Source: Candidatus Aerophobota bacterium
GTDB lineage: Bacteria > Aerophobota > Aerophobia > Aerophobales > B3-G15
Direction: 5' to 3'
Length of the DNA stretch: 64,000 nucleotides
Assembly (NCBI GenBank): GCA_030615365.1
Contig: JAUWZM010000002.1
Span: 1-64,000, forward strand
Of the stretch, positions 17,301-24,856 are shown piece after piece (the stretch's first letter is position 1; every line of letters begins with the position of its first letter). The notes below the pieces were generated by a model that did no database searches, was not told the DNA's origin, and saw nothing but the letters and a program-made list of their open reading frames with translations. Both the position numbers and the translations under genes were made by a program.

Positions 17301-17340
17301 GCCATCGTTTCTTTAAGGCGATCTTAGTAAGCCAAACCAT
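14338..17340 (-). CDS. RND-family efflux transporter (AcrB/HAE-like)
   Basis: A 1000-residue inner-membrane proton-driven pump. TM1 is near 12-32, and two large periplasmic loops follow TM1 and TM7. The TM4 proton relay region reads VVGRVIDNSIVVLEVIYRR, with DN where AcrB has DD; such DN forms occur in RND proteins outside the Proteobacteria. TM10-12 include GIVLTNAIVLIAS. No membrane-fusion protein or TolC is adjacent, so it acts alone or with partners elsewhere. Base composition is strikingly GC-rich compared with both sides (GC-rich third positions, long gcc/ggc runs), arguing for recent transfer. It overlaps the end of the upstream reading frame by 17 bases. Confidence 0.93.
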   Translation of the reverse strand: MVWLTKIALKKRWLTLLIAALITGISIWATVTLKMELIPNMELPVTSVVTIYPQAKPEEVMNKVTVPVEGAILDIEGLRHVMSTSREGSSFVFALFDYGTDMDTVNSIIRQNLSELNFPREVREVPAAVPQVEKNPQVFAIDINMMPVVSLSLSGNLPPGELQEIAITKIIPRLEAVEGVYHVGLEGAGEDKVLISLDVEKMNEFGISMSQIVSILATQGYNSMIQIENTAIGTDALLLKDVAEIEMGPPPGAMISRTNSKLSVSITVTKNAEANTVSVANAVVDEAEKIEAGLEEDVELFPVLDQSEFIESSIADLVRNAIIGGILAIVVVFLFLMAFRASMVTAISIPLSIMIGFLAMRAWGITINILTLSAMVIVVGRVIDNSIVVLEVIYRRMQQGEGFRDAAVNGVKEVASPITSATLATVVIFVPLAFVGGIVSEMFIPFALTITFALIASLLVALMIVPPLSNFSGSKKAEVKKGETWYQRIYTRMLKWSLVHRAATLVIAAALFFGSLALLPIIGTSFIPAMGEKMVTISVEMPPGTDLVTVQEAAMGVEDLLAEIPEVVTYQTTIGSSSSLGGGFNTMFAGGANTAMITVFLTPDADPEQEATELRRAFEGIVRENVIITVSTGEAMGSQMMGSDLDVSVRGEKWEDIARLSDQLSTELEGIDGIVDLEVDIASVEPKLDIQPDMGKLMASGLTREQFEQISQEFLLIMMGAPIAKANIEGRTYEIFLKGIIQNLDSVEIVKELRVGWPKSVALGDIVTVELGEQPTSIQRVDGKLSVSMTGSITKEDIGAVNQVVQEKINGLSLPPGTEITMGGTAEMMEEFFPNMFIAILAAVALTYAVLAVAFRSFLTALIIMVSLPLAVVGALLGLLVTGSPLGISALMGVLMLVGIVLTNAIVLIASVQQLRKKGMSVYDALIKGGRTRLRPILMAALTTMIAMFPLALGLGKGTLMAAELAIVVIGGLFSSTVLTLLVIPVIYSVVKGMHRQTAR

Positions 17341-17743
17341 AACAGTAATCCTCCTTATTTAAAATATCGTCAATAGGTTTTTCTTGGTCAATCTGTATCA
17401 GTAATTCCTGATTTAAAATCCATATTCTCGGGAATCCTTTTTTGACTCCTCGGTCGTGGTATATCTTGAAAACCTGATTGGTATTTGTTTGTACAATAAA
17501 GTAGTTTCTGTGATGCCGCAGTCGCCAGTTTTTCTTGTTGAGAGGACAACTTCCATGTCCCCAATCTTGCCAGCTATCAACTATTTGAGTGATAGCATAC
17601 CTCTTCTCATGCCATGTGAATGCTGTCGGATAGAAGGACTGATCAGCAGTCTCAACTTTGATACGTTCGCTGTAAAATGTCGAGCGCTTTGGGTCATTGC
17701 TACTGCTGGTCTTAATTGGCATCTTTCTTTTTTGCTCAGTCAT
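17324..17743 (-). CDS. DUF6504-like hypothetical protein
   Basis: A 139-residue soluble protein. The core FYSERIKVETADQSFYPTAF, HEKRYAITQIVDSWQDWG and RHHRNYFIVQTNTNQVFKIY is a compact beta-rich domain resembling DUF6504 proteins, often seen near DNA-repair polymerases. No polymerase is nearby here. The basic N-terminus (EQKRKMPIKTSSSNDPKRS) looks disordered. Its stop lies 17 bases inside the RND gene, and its AT-rich composition contrasts with that gene, so the two are probably adjacent by insertion rather than an operon. Confidence 0.6.
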   Translation of the reverse strand: MTEQKRKMPIKTSSSNDPKRSTFYSERIKVETADQSFYPTAFTWHEKRYAITQIVDSWQDWGHGSCPLNKKNWRLRHHRNYFIVQTNTNQVFKIYHDRGVKKGFPRIWILNQELLIQIDQEKPIDDILNKEDYCYGLAY

Positions 17744-17896
17744 TTTGAAGCTTCTTGTTCTGGTTGGTCAGCATATAAAATCATTGGAGGGAGACGCGAG
17801 GAGCGAGTTTTCCATCCCGACGACCTCACAACAAACTTTTTGGCTTATTTTAATCCAAATCTTTGCCTTTTGCCTTTGGTAAAGTAAGGGTAAGGG

Positions 17897-17930
17897 GGAA
17901 TTCCTGCCCCAAAGAGAAGGCAGGAATTCC
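17897..17930 (-). terminator. Hairpin after binding-protein gene 1
   Basis: A perfect 12-bp stem GGAATTCCTGCC/GGCAGGAATTCC lies 15 bases after the stop. The leader between stop and stem (AAAGAAACCAACA) is shared with the third binding-protein gene, though the stem sequence differs. No U tract follows, so it may stabilise the mRNA rather than terminate. Confidence 0.55.
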
Positions 17931-17945
17931 TGTTGGTTTCTTTTT

Positions 17946-19901
17946 TTACTTTTTCCAAAAAGCTTGGTACAAACGATTATATGTACCATACCCTACAGAC
18001 ATACCAGTGTACGTATCGGTATCGACATTTTTCAGGTTGATATTCGTTATAGAGGGAGTGGATATCATGCCGACAATGCCAAGATACCAGAGATTATCAG
18101 CCCAGATGTCGAACACTTCCTGTAGTGCCTTGCTGCTTTCCTCTTCTGAAAGATATGGCACCTCATCATACAAGGACCATATTCTTTTTACCTCATCCGG
18201 TGGCTCCTCACCTTTTTCACCATTTGTCTGCCACCAGGCCTCCCACTGGGGAGCCCACGCCCTTCCAGACAGATAACCGCTCAGCATACCTGCTGCAACA
18301 GCTGGTTCTGCAGTAGCACCAAAACCCCAACTGGAAATCATATATTTACCAGCATACCAAAGACTATGCAAATAAGCATTCTCTAGAGGGTTAACAGTGG
18401 TTTTAACCCCAACTTCTTCCCAGTATTCTTTGACTAGCTCATAGAGCAAAGAAGGAAAGGAGGTAGCAACTGACATTACTATGTGAAGAGGCTTGCCATC
18501 GGCCCTCAGGCGATACCCATCTTTATCTCGTTTATCCAATCCCATTTCATCTAAAAGTTGATTCGCTCCTTCGGGATCATATTCAGCATACATTGTAGCC
18601 CATTCCTCCTTGTAAAAGCTACAACTTGGATGAACTGTTGCTTGGCGTGGTGTGCCTTTTTCCAAAAAGCAAACCTCATTGATTTCCTCACGATTAATCG
18701 CCAAAGATAAGGCTCGGCGAAATTCTACATCTCTCAAAATGCCACCTATAGCAGGATCCTCGTCGTAATTCTGGTTAAAGAAAAGATCATACGCATTACC
18801 CCGGAGGCTCTTGAGCAACCACACATAATACCCTCCTCTTTCTGCTTCTTCCATCAAAACAGGGTAATCTTTTGGGGTAGTCCAATTAAGGTCCATATAA
18901 TCGTATTCTCCTGATGTCATTTTTAAGACGAGCGTCTCGGCGTTTCCAAACAGGGTAGCTTTAATCGTGTCAATATAGGGAAGTTGATTACCAGCAGTGT
19001 CTATTTTAAAGTAGTAGGGATTTCGCTCAAATACCATTCCTTCAGGTAGAACTTTTGTTACTACCCAAGGAGCCACGGAAGGAATATCTGGACGCTGTGC
19101 TGCCCAGACATCAAAATGTCTTTTTACATTAAGGAGTTGCCACCAATGATCATAGCCTTCCTCCTTCGCCAGTTCATCCGCTTCAGGGTTGTAATCTATA
19201 TGATACTTTTTGAGTGTGTGTTTGGGCAGGAAGATATAGTTTTGACCTCCCCTGAAACCTGCACCAGACAGAATCCAAATTATACTCCAATAGGGTTTGC
19301 TGAAGTGGAAGCTCACTGTGTAATCATCTACTTTTTCTACGGTCATTAATTTACCACCGGGCATCCAGTGTTTCGGTTTGACGGGTGTGATCTCATCATT
19401 AAGGACAACCGCTTCCCAGTAAAAGAGAATGTCATCTGCTGTAAAGGGTGCACCATCTGACCACTTCATTCCTTTTCTTAAGTACAGGGTAAAAGTTTTT
19501 CCTTCATCTGAGAATTCCCATCCTTTGGCAATGTTGGGCACTGCTTCTCCCACATCACGATCTAAATTAAGCATATACTCAATCGTGCGCAGTTCAGCAG
19601 GACTACAGAAAGTCATAGATAACATAGCCAGGCGTAGGGTTCCTCCGTACGTTCCAACCTCATCAAATGGTTTGTCTACCAAAGGTTCCTCAGGAAGTCT
19701 TTCCTCTATTGGGGGAAGCTCACCAGCAGCTACTTTTAATCGTAGCTCAGGTGCTTCATTGAACTCCTCTATTTTGTTTCCGGTAACTTCCTCATACTCC
19801 TGCAGGGTAGACCAACCCCAGTTTGTCTCGGCTAACAGTGGAGCTGCTACTAACAGACATAGTGCCCCGCTTAACAGTACAATCAGTAACTTTCGTATCA
19901 C
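17946..19901 (-). CDS. ABC transporter substrate-binding protein, family 5 (paralogue 1)
   Basis: A 651-residue periplasmic solute-binding protein of the oligopeptide/dipeptide-type family 5 (SBP_bac_5), some of which bind oligosaccharides. A signal peptide ends at LLA-ETN near residue 25 and has no lipobox. Family landmarks are VPNIAKGWEFSDEGKTFTLYLRKGMKWSDGAPFTADDILFYWE (in parts), VDDYTVSFHFSKPYW and FRRALSLAINREEINE. The start is GTG with AAGGAGG upstream. It is closely related to the proteins at 42820 and 49526, with almost identical N- and C-termini (ETNWGWSTLQEYEE; YQAFWKK). No permease or ATPase genes are adjacent. It lies 22 kb away from its relatives and on the opposite strand. Confidence 0.92.
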   Translation of the reverse strand: MIRKLLIVLLSGALCLLVAAPLLAETNWGWSTLQEYEEVTGNKIEEFNEAPELRLKVAAGELPPIEERLPEEPLVDKPFDEVGTYGGTLRLAMLSMTFCSPAELRTIEYMLNLDRDVGEAVPNIAKGWEFSDEGKTFTLYLRKGMKWSDGAPFTADDILFYWEAVVLNDEITPVKPKHWMPGGKLMTVEKVDDYTVSFHFSKPYWSIIWILSGAGFRGGQNYIFLPKHTLKKYHIDYNPEADELAKEEGYDHWWQLLNVKRHFDVWAAQRPDIPSVAPWVVTKVLPEGMVFERNPYYFKIDTAGNQLPYIDTIKATLFGNAETLVLKMTSGEYDYMDLNWTTPKDYPVLMEEAERGGYYVWLLKSLRGNAYDLFFNQNYDEDPAIGGILRDVEFRRALSLAINREEINEVCFLEKGTPRQATVHPSCSFYKEEWATMYAEYDPEGANQLLDEMGLDKRDKDGYRLRADGKPLHIVMSVATSFPSLLYELVKEYWEEVGVKTTVNPLENAYLHSLWYAGKYMISSWGFGATAEPAVAAGMLSGYLSGRAWAPQWEAWWQTNGEKGEEPPDEVKRIWSLYDEVPYLSEEESSKALQEVFDIWADNLWYLGIVGMISTPSITNINLKNVDTDTYTGMSVGYGTYNRLYQAFWKK

Positions 19902-20525
19902 TTTTTCCTCCTTGATATAATTTATTTTTTTTATATTTACGAAGCTAACGGCCTGCTTATCTTTCCCCCCCCTCCTCTGGCCTTATTTTAGCTCTTTTTT
20001 TAGATAATGATTGAATAAAAAAGGATAACAATGCCTAAAAGTATTATTTATCCTTAATTATAAAATTTACCGTATGAAAGAAAAAACTTAATTGAGTATC
20101 CACAAGAACCATATGTTCCTTCCGCAAATCTTGCTCTCCTTCACAGCTACATAATTGTGATAGATTAAATTTACTAAAGGACTACACATAATAGTATCAA
20201 ACCTTAGAAATCCTGTCAATTTTTATATAGCGACATGTTTGTTTAATTGGAGTTTAACATTTCACTCATCGATCTTTGCCAAAAAGAAAAATTATACTAT
20301 ACTAAAAAACGGAGGACGATGGTATACTTTTGAGTAAGAAGCTGGCGATTAAGGCCAAAAAGAGGATGAAAAATAGGGAGGTCAGGCTATTTTTAGGATA
20401 AAGAAAGTTCTCAAAAAAGTGTTAAATAATTACTTTTCCTTCGTGGGGAACTTTCACAGAGATTTGAACCATATTAAAATGAACAAGCTTAGCAGACTTA
20501 CATTATATTTTAAGGAGGATGAGCC
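19902..20525. other. Gene-free interval
   Basis: No credible gene. Features seen: an inverted repeat AAGGATAA/TTATCCTT around 20021-20056 and a 23-codon frame from a TTG near 20331 that looks too short and atypical to call. The last 20 bases carry TAAGGAGGATG, the ribosome site of the aldo/keto reductase gene. Confidence 0.4.
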
Positions 20526-21374
20526 ATGAAAAAACGTCTCTTGGGCAAGACAGGCAAAGCTCTCTCTATGGTGGGTTTTGGAGGTATTGCGGTGATGAAC
20601 GAGAGTATTGCCAGTGCCTCCCAATTAGTTGCTAAGGCAGTTGACCGAGGTATCAACTATTTTGATGTTGCCCCAAGTTATGGTAATGCAGAGAGTCGTT
20701 TAGGGCCCGCTCTCGAGCCATACCGAAAATCCGTATTTCTCGCATGTAAAACGGGTGAGCGTACCAAGGAGAAAGCATTGTCACAATTACATCAGTCTCT
20801 CCAACTCTTACGTACAGATCATTTTGACCTCTATCAATTCCATGGGGTGACCAGCCTGGAAGAGGTAAAGCAGATTATGGGACCGGGGGGTGCAATGGAA
20901 GCCTTTTTAGAGGCTCGAGAACAAGGATTAATAGAACACATTGGGTTTTCCGCCCATTCCGAGGAGGCAGCGTTAGCTCTGCTGGACTCTTTTGCCTTTG
21001 ATAGCATTCTCTTCCCGTTCAATTGGGCGTGCTGGCATAAGAGGAATTTTGGCCATCGCGTGTTGGCCAAAGCACGAGAGAAAGGAATAGGGATTCTTGC
21101 GCTAAAGGCACTGGCCAAAAGGAAATGGAAGGAAGGTGAGGAGCGAAAGTGGACCAAGTGTTGGTATTCACCAGTAGATAATTCCGATGAGGCGGCCCTG
21201 GCCCTTCGCTTTGTTCTTTCTAAACCAATCACAGCAGCTGTGAGTCCGGGCCACGCCGAGCTTCTGTGGTGGGCATGTGATGCTGCTGATCAATTCAAAC
21301 CCCTCTCCAAAGAAGAATCCACCGAAATCAGCAGGTTAAGTGAAGACATTGATCCTATCTTCCCTGCAGGATAA
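20526..21374 (+). CDS. Aldo/keto reductase
   Basis: A 282-residue NAD(P)H-dependent oxidoreductase with the AKR catalytic tetrad visible: Asp47 (FDVAPSYG), Tyr52, Lys75 (ACKTGER) and His106 (YQFHGV). The length is a little below the usual 300-330, and the C-terminus lacks the ferredoxin extension found in some relatives. The chain reads as a TIM barrel ending in a helical cap (SKEESTEISRLSEDIDP). GC content appears higher than the surroundings. It stands alone, with a strong AAGGAGG. Close relatives are found in sugar catabolic loci, so a link to the binding-protein system is conceivable but not shown. Confidence 0.9.
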   Translation: MKKRLLGKTGKALSMVGFGGIAVMNESIASASQLVAKAVDRGINYFDVAPSYGNAESRLGPALEPYRKSVFLACKTGERTKEKALSQLHQSLQLLRTDHFDLYQFHGVTSLEEVKQIMGPGGAMEAFLEAREQGLIEHIGFSAHSEEAALALLDSFAFDSILFPFNWACWHKRNFGHRVLAKAREKGIGILALKALAKRKWKEGEERKWTKCWYSPVDNSDEAALALRFVLSKPITAAVSPGHAELLWWACDAADQFKPLSKEESTEISRLSEDIDPIFPAG

Positions 21375-21629
21375 AGGTAATTAAATGAACATCCTTAAGG
21401 TAAAAAGCGGACAGTAAGGAGAGATAGGTGGCAGACCTGGCAAATACGAAACCGAAGTGGCAAAAATATTTTTCCCTGAAAATCCTCAAGGGGCTTCGAG
21501 AGCTCAAAACTTAACAAAAGGCTAATTCTGTATACCATCACCTGAGACGAAATGTTGACTCACAGACAAGTTTTGTCTATTTAACCCCTTTTAATCATAT
21601 ACCTGATTTGATAGGAACAGATAGGAGAG

Positions 21630-22094
21630 TTAATCCAACTTCGCTATTAGATCTCGAAGGTGTGAATATTCCTCCCTGTCTGAATAGATAGTAAATGTGC
21701 GAATATTTACTTCCTTAGCTTTTTGCAATGGGACAAGAGCTTCTCGCCCTTTTCCTTGTTGTGATAGCATAAGTGCTTTTTCCAAACCAGACAGAACATC
21801 ATAAAGGCTATCTCTACCTTTTTCTATAGACCGATTAAATACAATAAGTGCTTCATCTTTCTTACCCTCTCGTGCTAAACAAACCCCATATTTATGCAGC
21901 AAAGGGGTACGAAGCGGTTCTGGACTCATTTGACGTAATTGTTCAAAATATCGAAGAGCTTCGGCATAATTACCAGCGTCATAGGCTATATTTGCCCCAT
22001 CCTTCAATAAATATAATGATTCTTCTTTAATGGCCTCATGCTCTATTACTTGTTTCTTTCTTTCTGAAGGAACCTCATCCATTCTTACCTCCAA
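21630..22094 (-). CDS. TPR-repeat protein
   Basis: A 154-residue soluble helical protein with at least three tetratricopeptide-like repeats: GANIAYDAGNYAEALRYFEQL, HKYGVCLAREGKKDEALIVFN and LEKALMLSQQGKGREALVPL. TPR arrays mediate protein contacts; no enzyme motif is present. It has no signal peptide, so it acts in the cytoplasm. It is a lone gene between the aldo/keto reductase and nitroreductase genes. Confidence 0.8.
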   Translation of the reverse strand: MEVRMDEVPSERKKQVIEHEAIKEESLYLLKDGANIAYDAGNYAEALRYFEQLRQMSPEPLRTPLLHKYGVCLAREGKKDEALIVFNRSIEKGRDSLYDVLSGLEKALMLSQQGKGREALVPLQKAKEVNIRTFTIYSDREEYSHLRDLIAKLD

Positions 22095-22444
22095 TTATGC
22101 TCAGGAATAGATTAGACTATTTGAATCTACCTGATATTTTGAGTATATAGTGAGAAAACTTCCCCTTCACCTGGTTCAATTTTTGTTTCCTCTTGCATAT
22201 AGTCTGTTTTTCAAACATGTGCTCTATTTTAACAAAAAAGGAGGATCTGTCAAAAAATCACCTCTTCCAAGCGAATGAGAAATAATACGAAGTTGATACA
22301 TTTCTCTAATTGACCAAAAAGTGAATTTCTTATATATTAAATCAGGTGAAAGACTGTATTGCAAAAGTATAATAAATCGGGATATATTTTCAGTAAAAAG
22401 CGTAAGACTTCTTGCTTGAAAAAGGGCGAAATGGAGGCAAAAAT
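22095..22444. other. Gene-free interval
   Basis: AT-rich spacer between divergent genes. I see no gene, strong repeat or hairpin beyond chance. The GGAGG site at about 22431 belongs to the nitroreductase start. Confidence 0.4.
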
Positions 22445-23014
22445 ATGAATCCAGTAATTGAAGCTATGAAAAACAGAAGGTCCGTGAGGCACTATGAGTC
22501 TAAACCGCTGCCAAGGGATGTTGTAAATACGATTATAGAAGCGGGAAATCAGGCTCCTACAGCAGCAAATCGTCAACCGTGGCGGTTCGTTGTTGTGGAG
22601 GAAAATAAGTTTAAAAAAAAGCTCAGTCAGATAGCTTTACCTACCTATAGGAAGTGGTTGGAAGGAGGCCTTCCTTTGACTAACAGGCGTATAAGCTATG
22701 ATGAGGAGAGAAGAAAATCAGATAGGGAGTATGACCCAGTTTACTATTCTGCACCTGTAATACTCTTTGTCATAGGCACTAACACCGACGATTGTCCAAT
22801 GGTTTGCCAGAATATTATGCTGGCAGCATACTCCCTGGGCCTTGGGAGCTGCTGGGTAGGTTTTGGAAAAATGGGTACCGAGAATGAGGAAGTAAGAAAG
22901 GCCCTTGAGTTAAAAGAAAATGAGAAGATATTCGGACCAATCCTGTTAGGCTATCCAAAAGGAGGGTTTCCCGAACCACCAATAAAAAAAGAGCCCCTAA
23001 TCAAATGGATATAA
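22445..23014 (+). CDS. Nitroreductase-family protein
   Basis: An FMN-dependent oxidoreductase of 189 residues. The N-terminal NRRSVRHYESKPLPRDVV and the following NQAPTAANRQPWRFVVV are the FMN-binding signature, and AAYSLGLGSCWVGF is the second flavin contact. An upstream in-frame TTG at 22412 extends the frame, but GGAGG stands 8 bases before the ATG at 22445, which I prefer. The substrate cannot be predicted from sequence. The protein differs clearly from the second nitroreductase at 60489. Confidence 0.88.
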   Translation: MNPVIEAMKNRRSVRHYESKPLPRDVVNTIIEAGNQAPTAANRQPWRFVVVEENKFKKKLSQIALPTYRKWLEGGLPLTNRRISYDEERRKSDREYDPVYYSAPVILFVIGTNTDDCPMVCQNIMLAAYSLGLGSCWVGFGKMGTENEEVRKALELKENEKIFGPILLGYPKGGFPEPPIKKEPLIKWI

Positions 23015-23193
23015 TACCCGGTTAAGAAACCTGAGTATGGAGGGTGCCAAATTTTCCTATTGATTCTCCTCTGTCAGTTGGAATTTTTTCTTTGCTTTTA
23101 GGTTCATCCAGACCTCACCATGACAACCTGTAGGTGAGGCGAAGGACAAAATGGCAGAGCAGTTGTGAGTGACGAGCCCGGTAAAACTTTTAA

Positions 23194-24159
23194 CTAAATA
23201 GCCTCAATAGTTGAAGGCGGTTTTTTAGTTATGTTATAGGTAACACTCACAACACCTGGCACTTCTGTTGCTATTCTCTTTGCTAATTTTTCTAAAGTTT
23301 CATAGGAAAGTCTCGTTGGCGATGCTGTTTTTGCATCTTTGCTATCCCAGCATCTCACCTCTATCTGTAAACCATAATCTCTTTTCCCCTCTCTCACCCC
23401 AGTAACTTTATCTTCATGCAGAATCGCTAAATACTGAAATGCACCAGTCCTGCATAGTTCCTCTTCGACAATTTTCGTAGCTTTACTTACAGTTTCTACT
23501 CGTTGTGGTGTGACTTCTCCTATTATTCTTGCCGCTAAGGCAGGACCTGGAAAGGGTGGTCGATTATATATTTCCTCTGGCAGTCCCAGAGCTTTTGCTA
23601 CCTCTCTTATCCCTGATTTTCTAAGTTGAACTAAAGGTTCTATGACTTTATATCCGTATGTCTTTTCTGTATCAATTCCAAGCTGCTCTAAAATATTGTG
23701 CTGCCTTTTAATTCCGGCCACAGTTTCTTCTACATCAGTATAATTTGTCCCTTGCAAAAGATACTTGGCACCGCTTTCTTTTGCTAAATTACCAAAGACA
23801 TCTTTGTAAAATGCCTGGGTAATAGCTTCTCTTTTTTCTTCGGAGTCTGTTATACCTTGTAATGCCTTAAAGAACTGTGCTTTCGCATCAACTATTTTGA
23901 GAAGTACACCTAATTTTTCAAATAGTAAAGCAATCCTTTTAGGTTCTCCTTCCCTCATTAAACCATTATCAATAAAATATGTCCTAAGTCTCCCCCCTAA
24001 AGCTTTGTAACCCAACATAGTGACAGCCGAGGAGTCAACTCCACCTGAGAGGGCATTGACAGCTATGCCAGTTCCAACGATAGAGGAAATCTCTTCCACC
24101 TTTTGTTTTATGAATTCTTCAGGGTGAAGCTCCTCTATTTTTATTTCTTCATTTTTCAT
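23194..24159 (-). CDS. guaAB: GMP synthase ATP-pyrophosphatase subunit
   Basis: A 321-residue protein that converts XMP to GMP using ammonia from a separate glutaminase. The PP-loop SGGVDSSAV is at 38-46, followed by YFIDNGLMREGE, LLQGTNYTDVEE and the XMP-binding segment RPPFPGPALAARIIGEV; the C-terminal dimerisation domain ends in VTYNITKKPPSTIEAI-like sequence. The amidotransferase domain of ordinary bacterial GuaA (first about 200 residues) is absent, as in the two-subunit archaeal type. The glutaminase subunit is not in this window. The PP-loop and FPGP motif are intact, so it is likely functional with a partner. Confidence 0.88.
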   Translation of the reverse strand: MKNEEIKIEELHPEEFIKQKVEEISSIVGTGIAVNALSGGVDSSAVTMLGYKALGGRLRTYFIDNGLMREGEPKRIALLFEKLGVLLKIVDAKAQFFKALQGITDSEEKREAITQAFYKDVFGNLAKESGAKYLLQGTNYTDVEETVAGIKRQHNILEQLGIDTEKTYGYKVIEPLVQLRKSGIREVAKALGLPEEIYNRPPFPGPALAARIIGEVTPQRVETVSKATKIVEEELCRTGAFQYLAILHEDKVTGVREGKRDYGLQIEVRCWDSKDAKTASPTRLSYETLEKLAKRIATEVPGVVSVTYNITKKPPSTIEAI

Positions 24160-24299
24160 TTTACCTTCCTGTTAGTACGAAATTATATAATCTTTATAAA
24201 TTTATTTGCTTTCTAAAAACGGACTGTAGCATTTCATTTAACCTAATTATATTATATACGAAATTCACTTTTTGTTAAGTTGAAGGATTAAGATTATAA

Positions 24300-24640
24300 T
24301 GAACCCCAAAATTGGATAGTGCATGAAGCTACAGGTAAGGTCAAAAAAGTAATTAGAAAGGCCAAGCATGGAATCAGCAGGAAAGGTAAAGAATTCACTG
24401 GTATCACAGTGGAGAGCTCTGAAAAAAGTCTGACGCTGCTCTTTGCTCGGTGCTTTCCGGGCGCCTGCAGCTAAGTTCTACTCTTATCTTTATGCCGTAG
24501 CTCTTATGGGCGAAGTATCAGGTTACAGGAAAACTAAGAGTTTGAACGCATAGACCCGCCTTGATCGCCGCTGCCTTATGGAAACACCTCGCCAAGCAGC
24601 AAAAAGAAAAAGGATTTTCAGAGCTCCCTCAGTGATGTTT
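24300..24640 (+). pseudogene. Decayed coding element, copy 1
   Basis: Translating the plus strand gives protein-like pieces in shifting frames: WIVHEATGKVKKVIRKAKHG, then KFYSYLYAVALMGEVSGYRK, then THRPALIAAALWKHLAKQQK followed by a stop. The THRPALIAAALWK segment (24546-24590) and the AGTTCTACTCTTAT stretch recur at 62.4 kb, and the former also at 55.4 kb. I take this as a relic of a repeated gene, probably from a mobile element, family unknown. Confidence 0.55.
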
Positions 24641-24856
24641 GACAGAGCTTCTAAAGTGTAGTAAATTGCATTAGCCTTTTAGTGAATCAAAACTGCTATC
24701 TGAGCAATTTCGCTGTTTTTTTATGGCGAAATTGCGAGGGAGAGGAAATGATTTTACTGGCACGCCTGGTATATAATAAAAAGCTAAACGGGGATCGAGG
24801 AGGGTCTATGAGTTATACATATCAGTGCCCATTTGTGGCTGAATAATTACTTTTCA

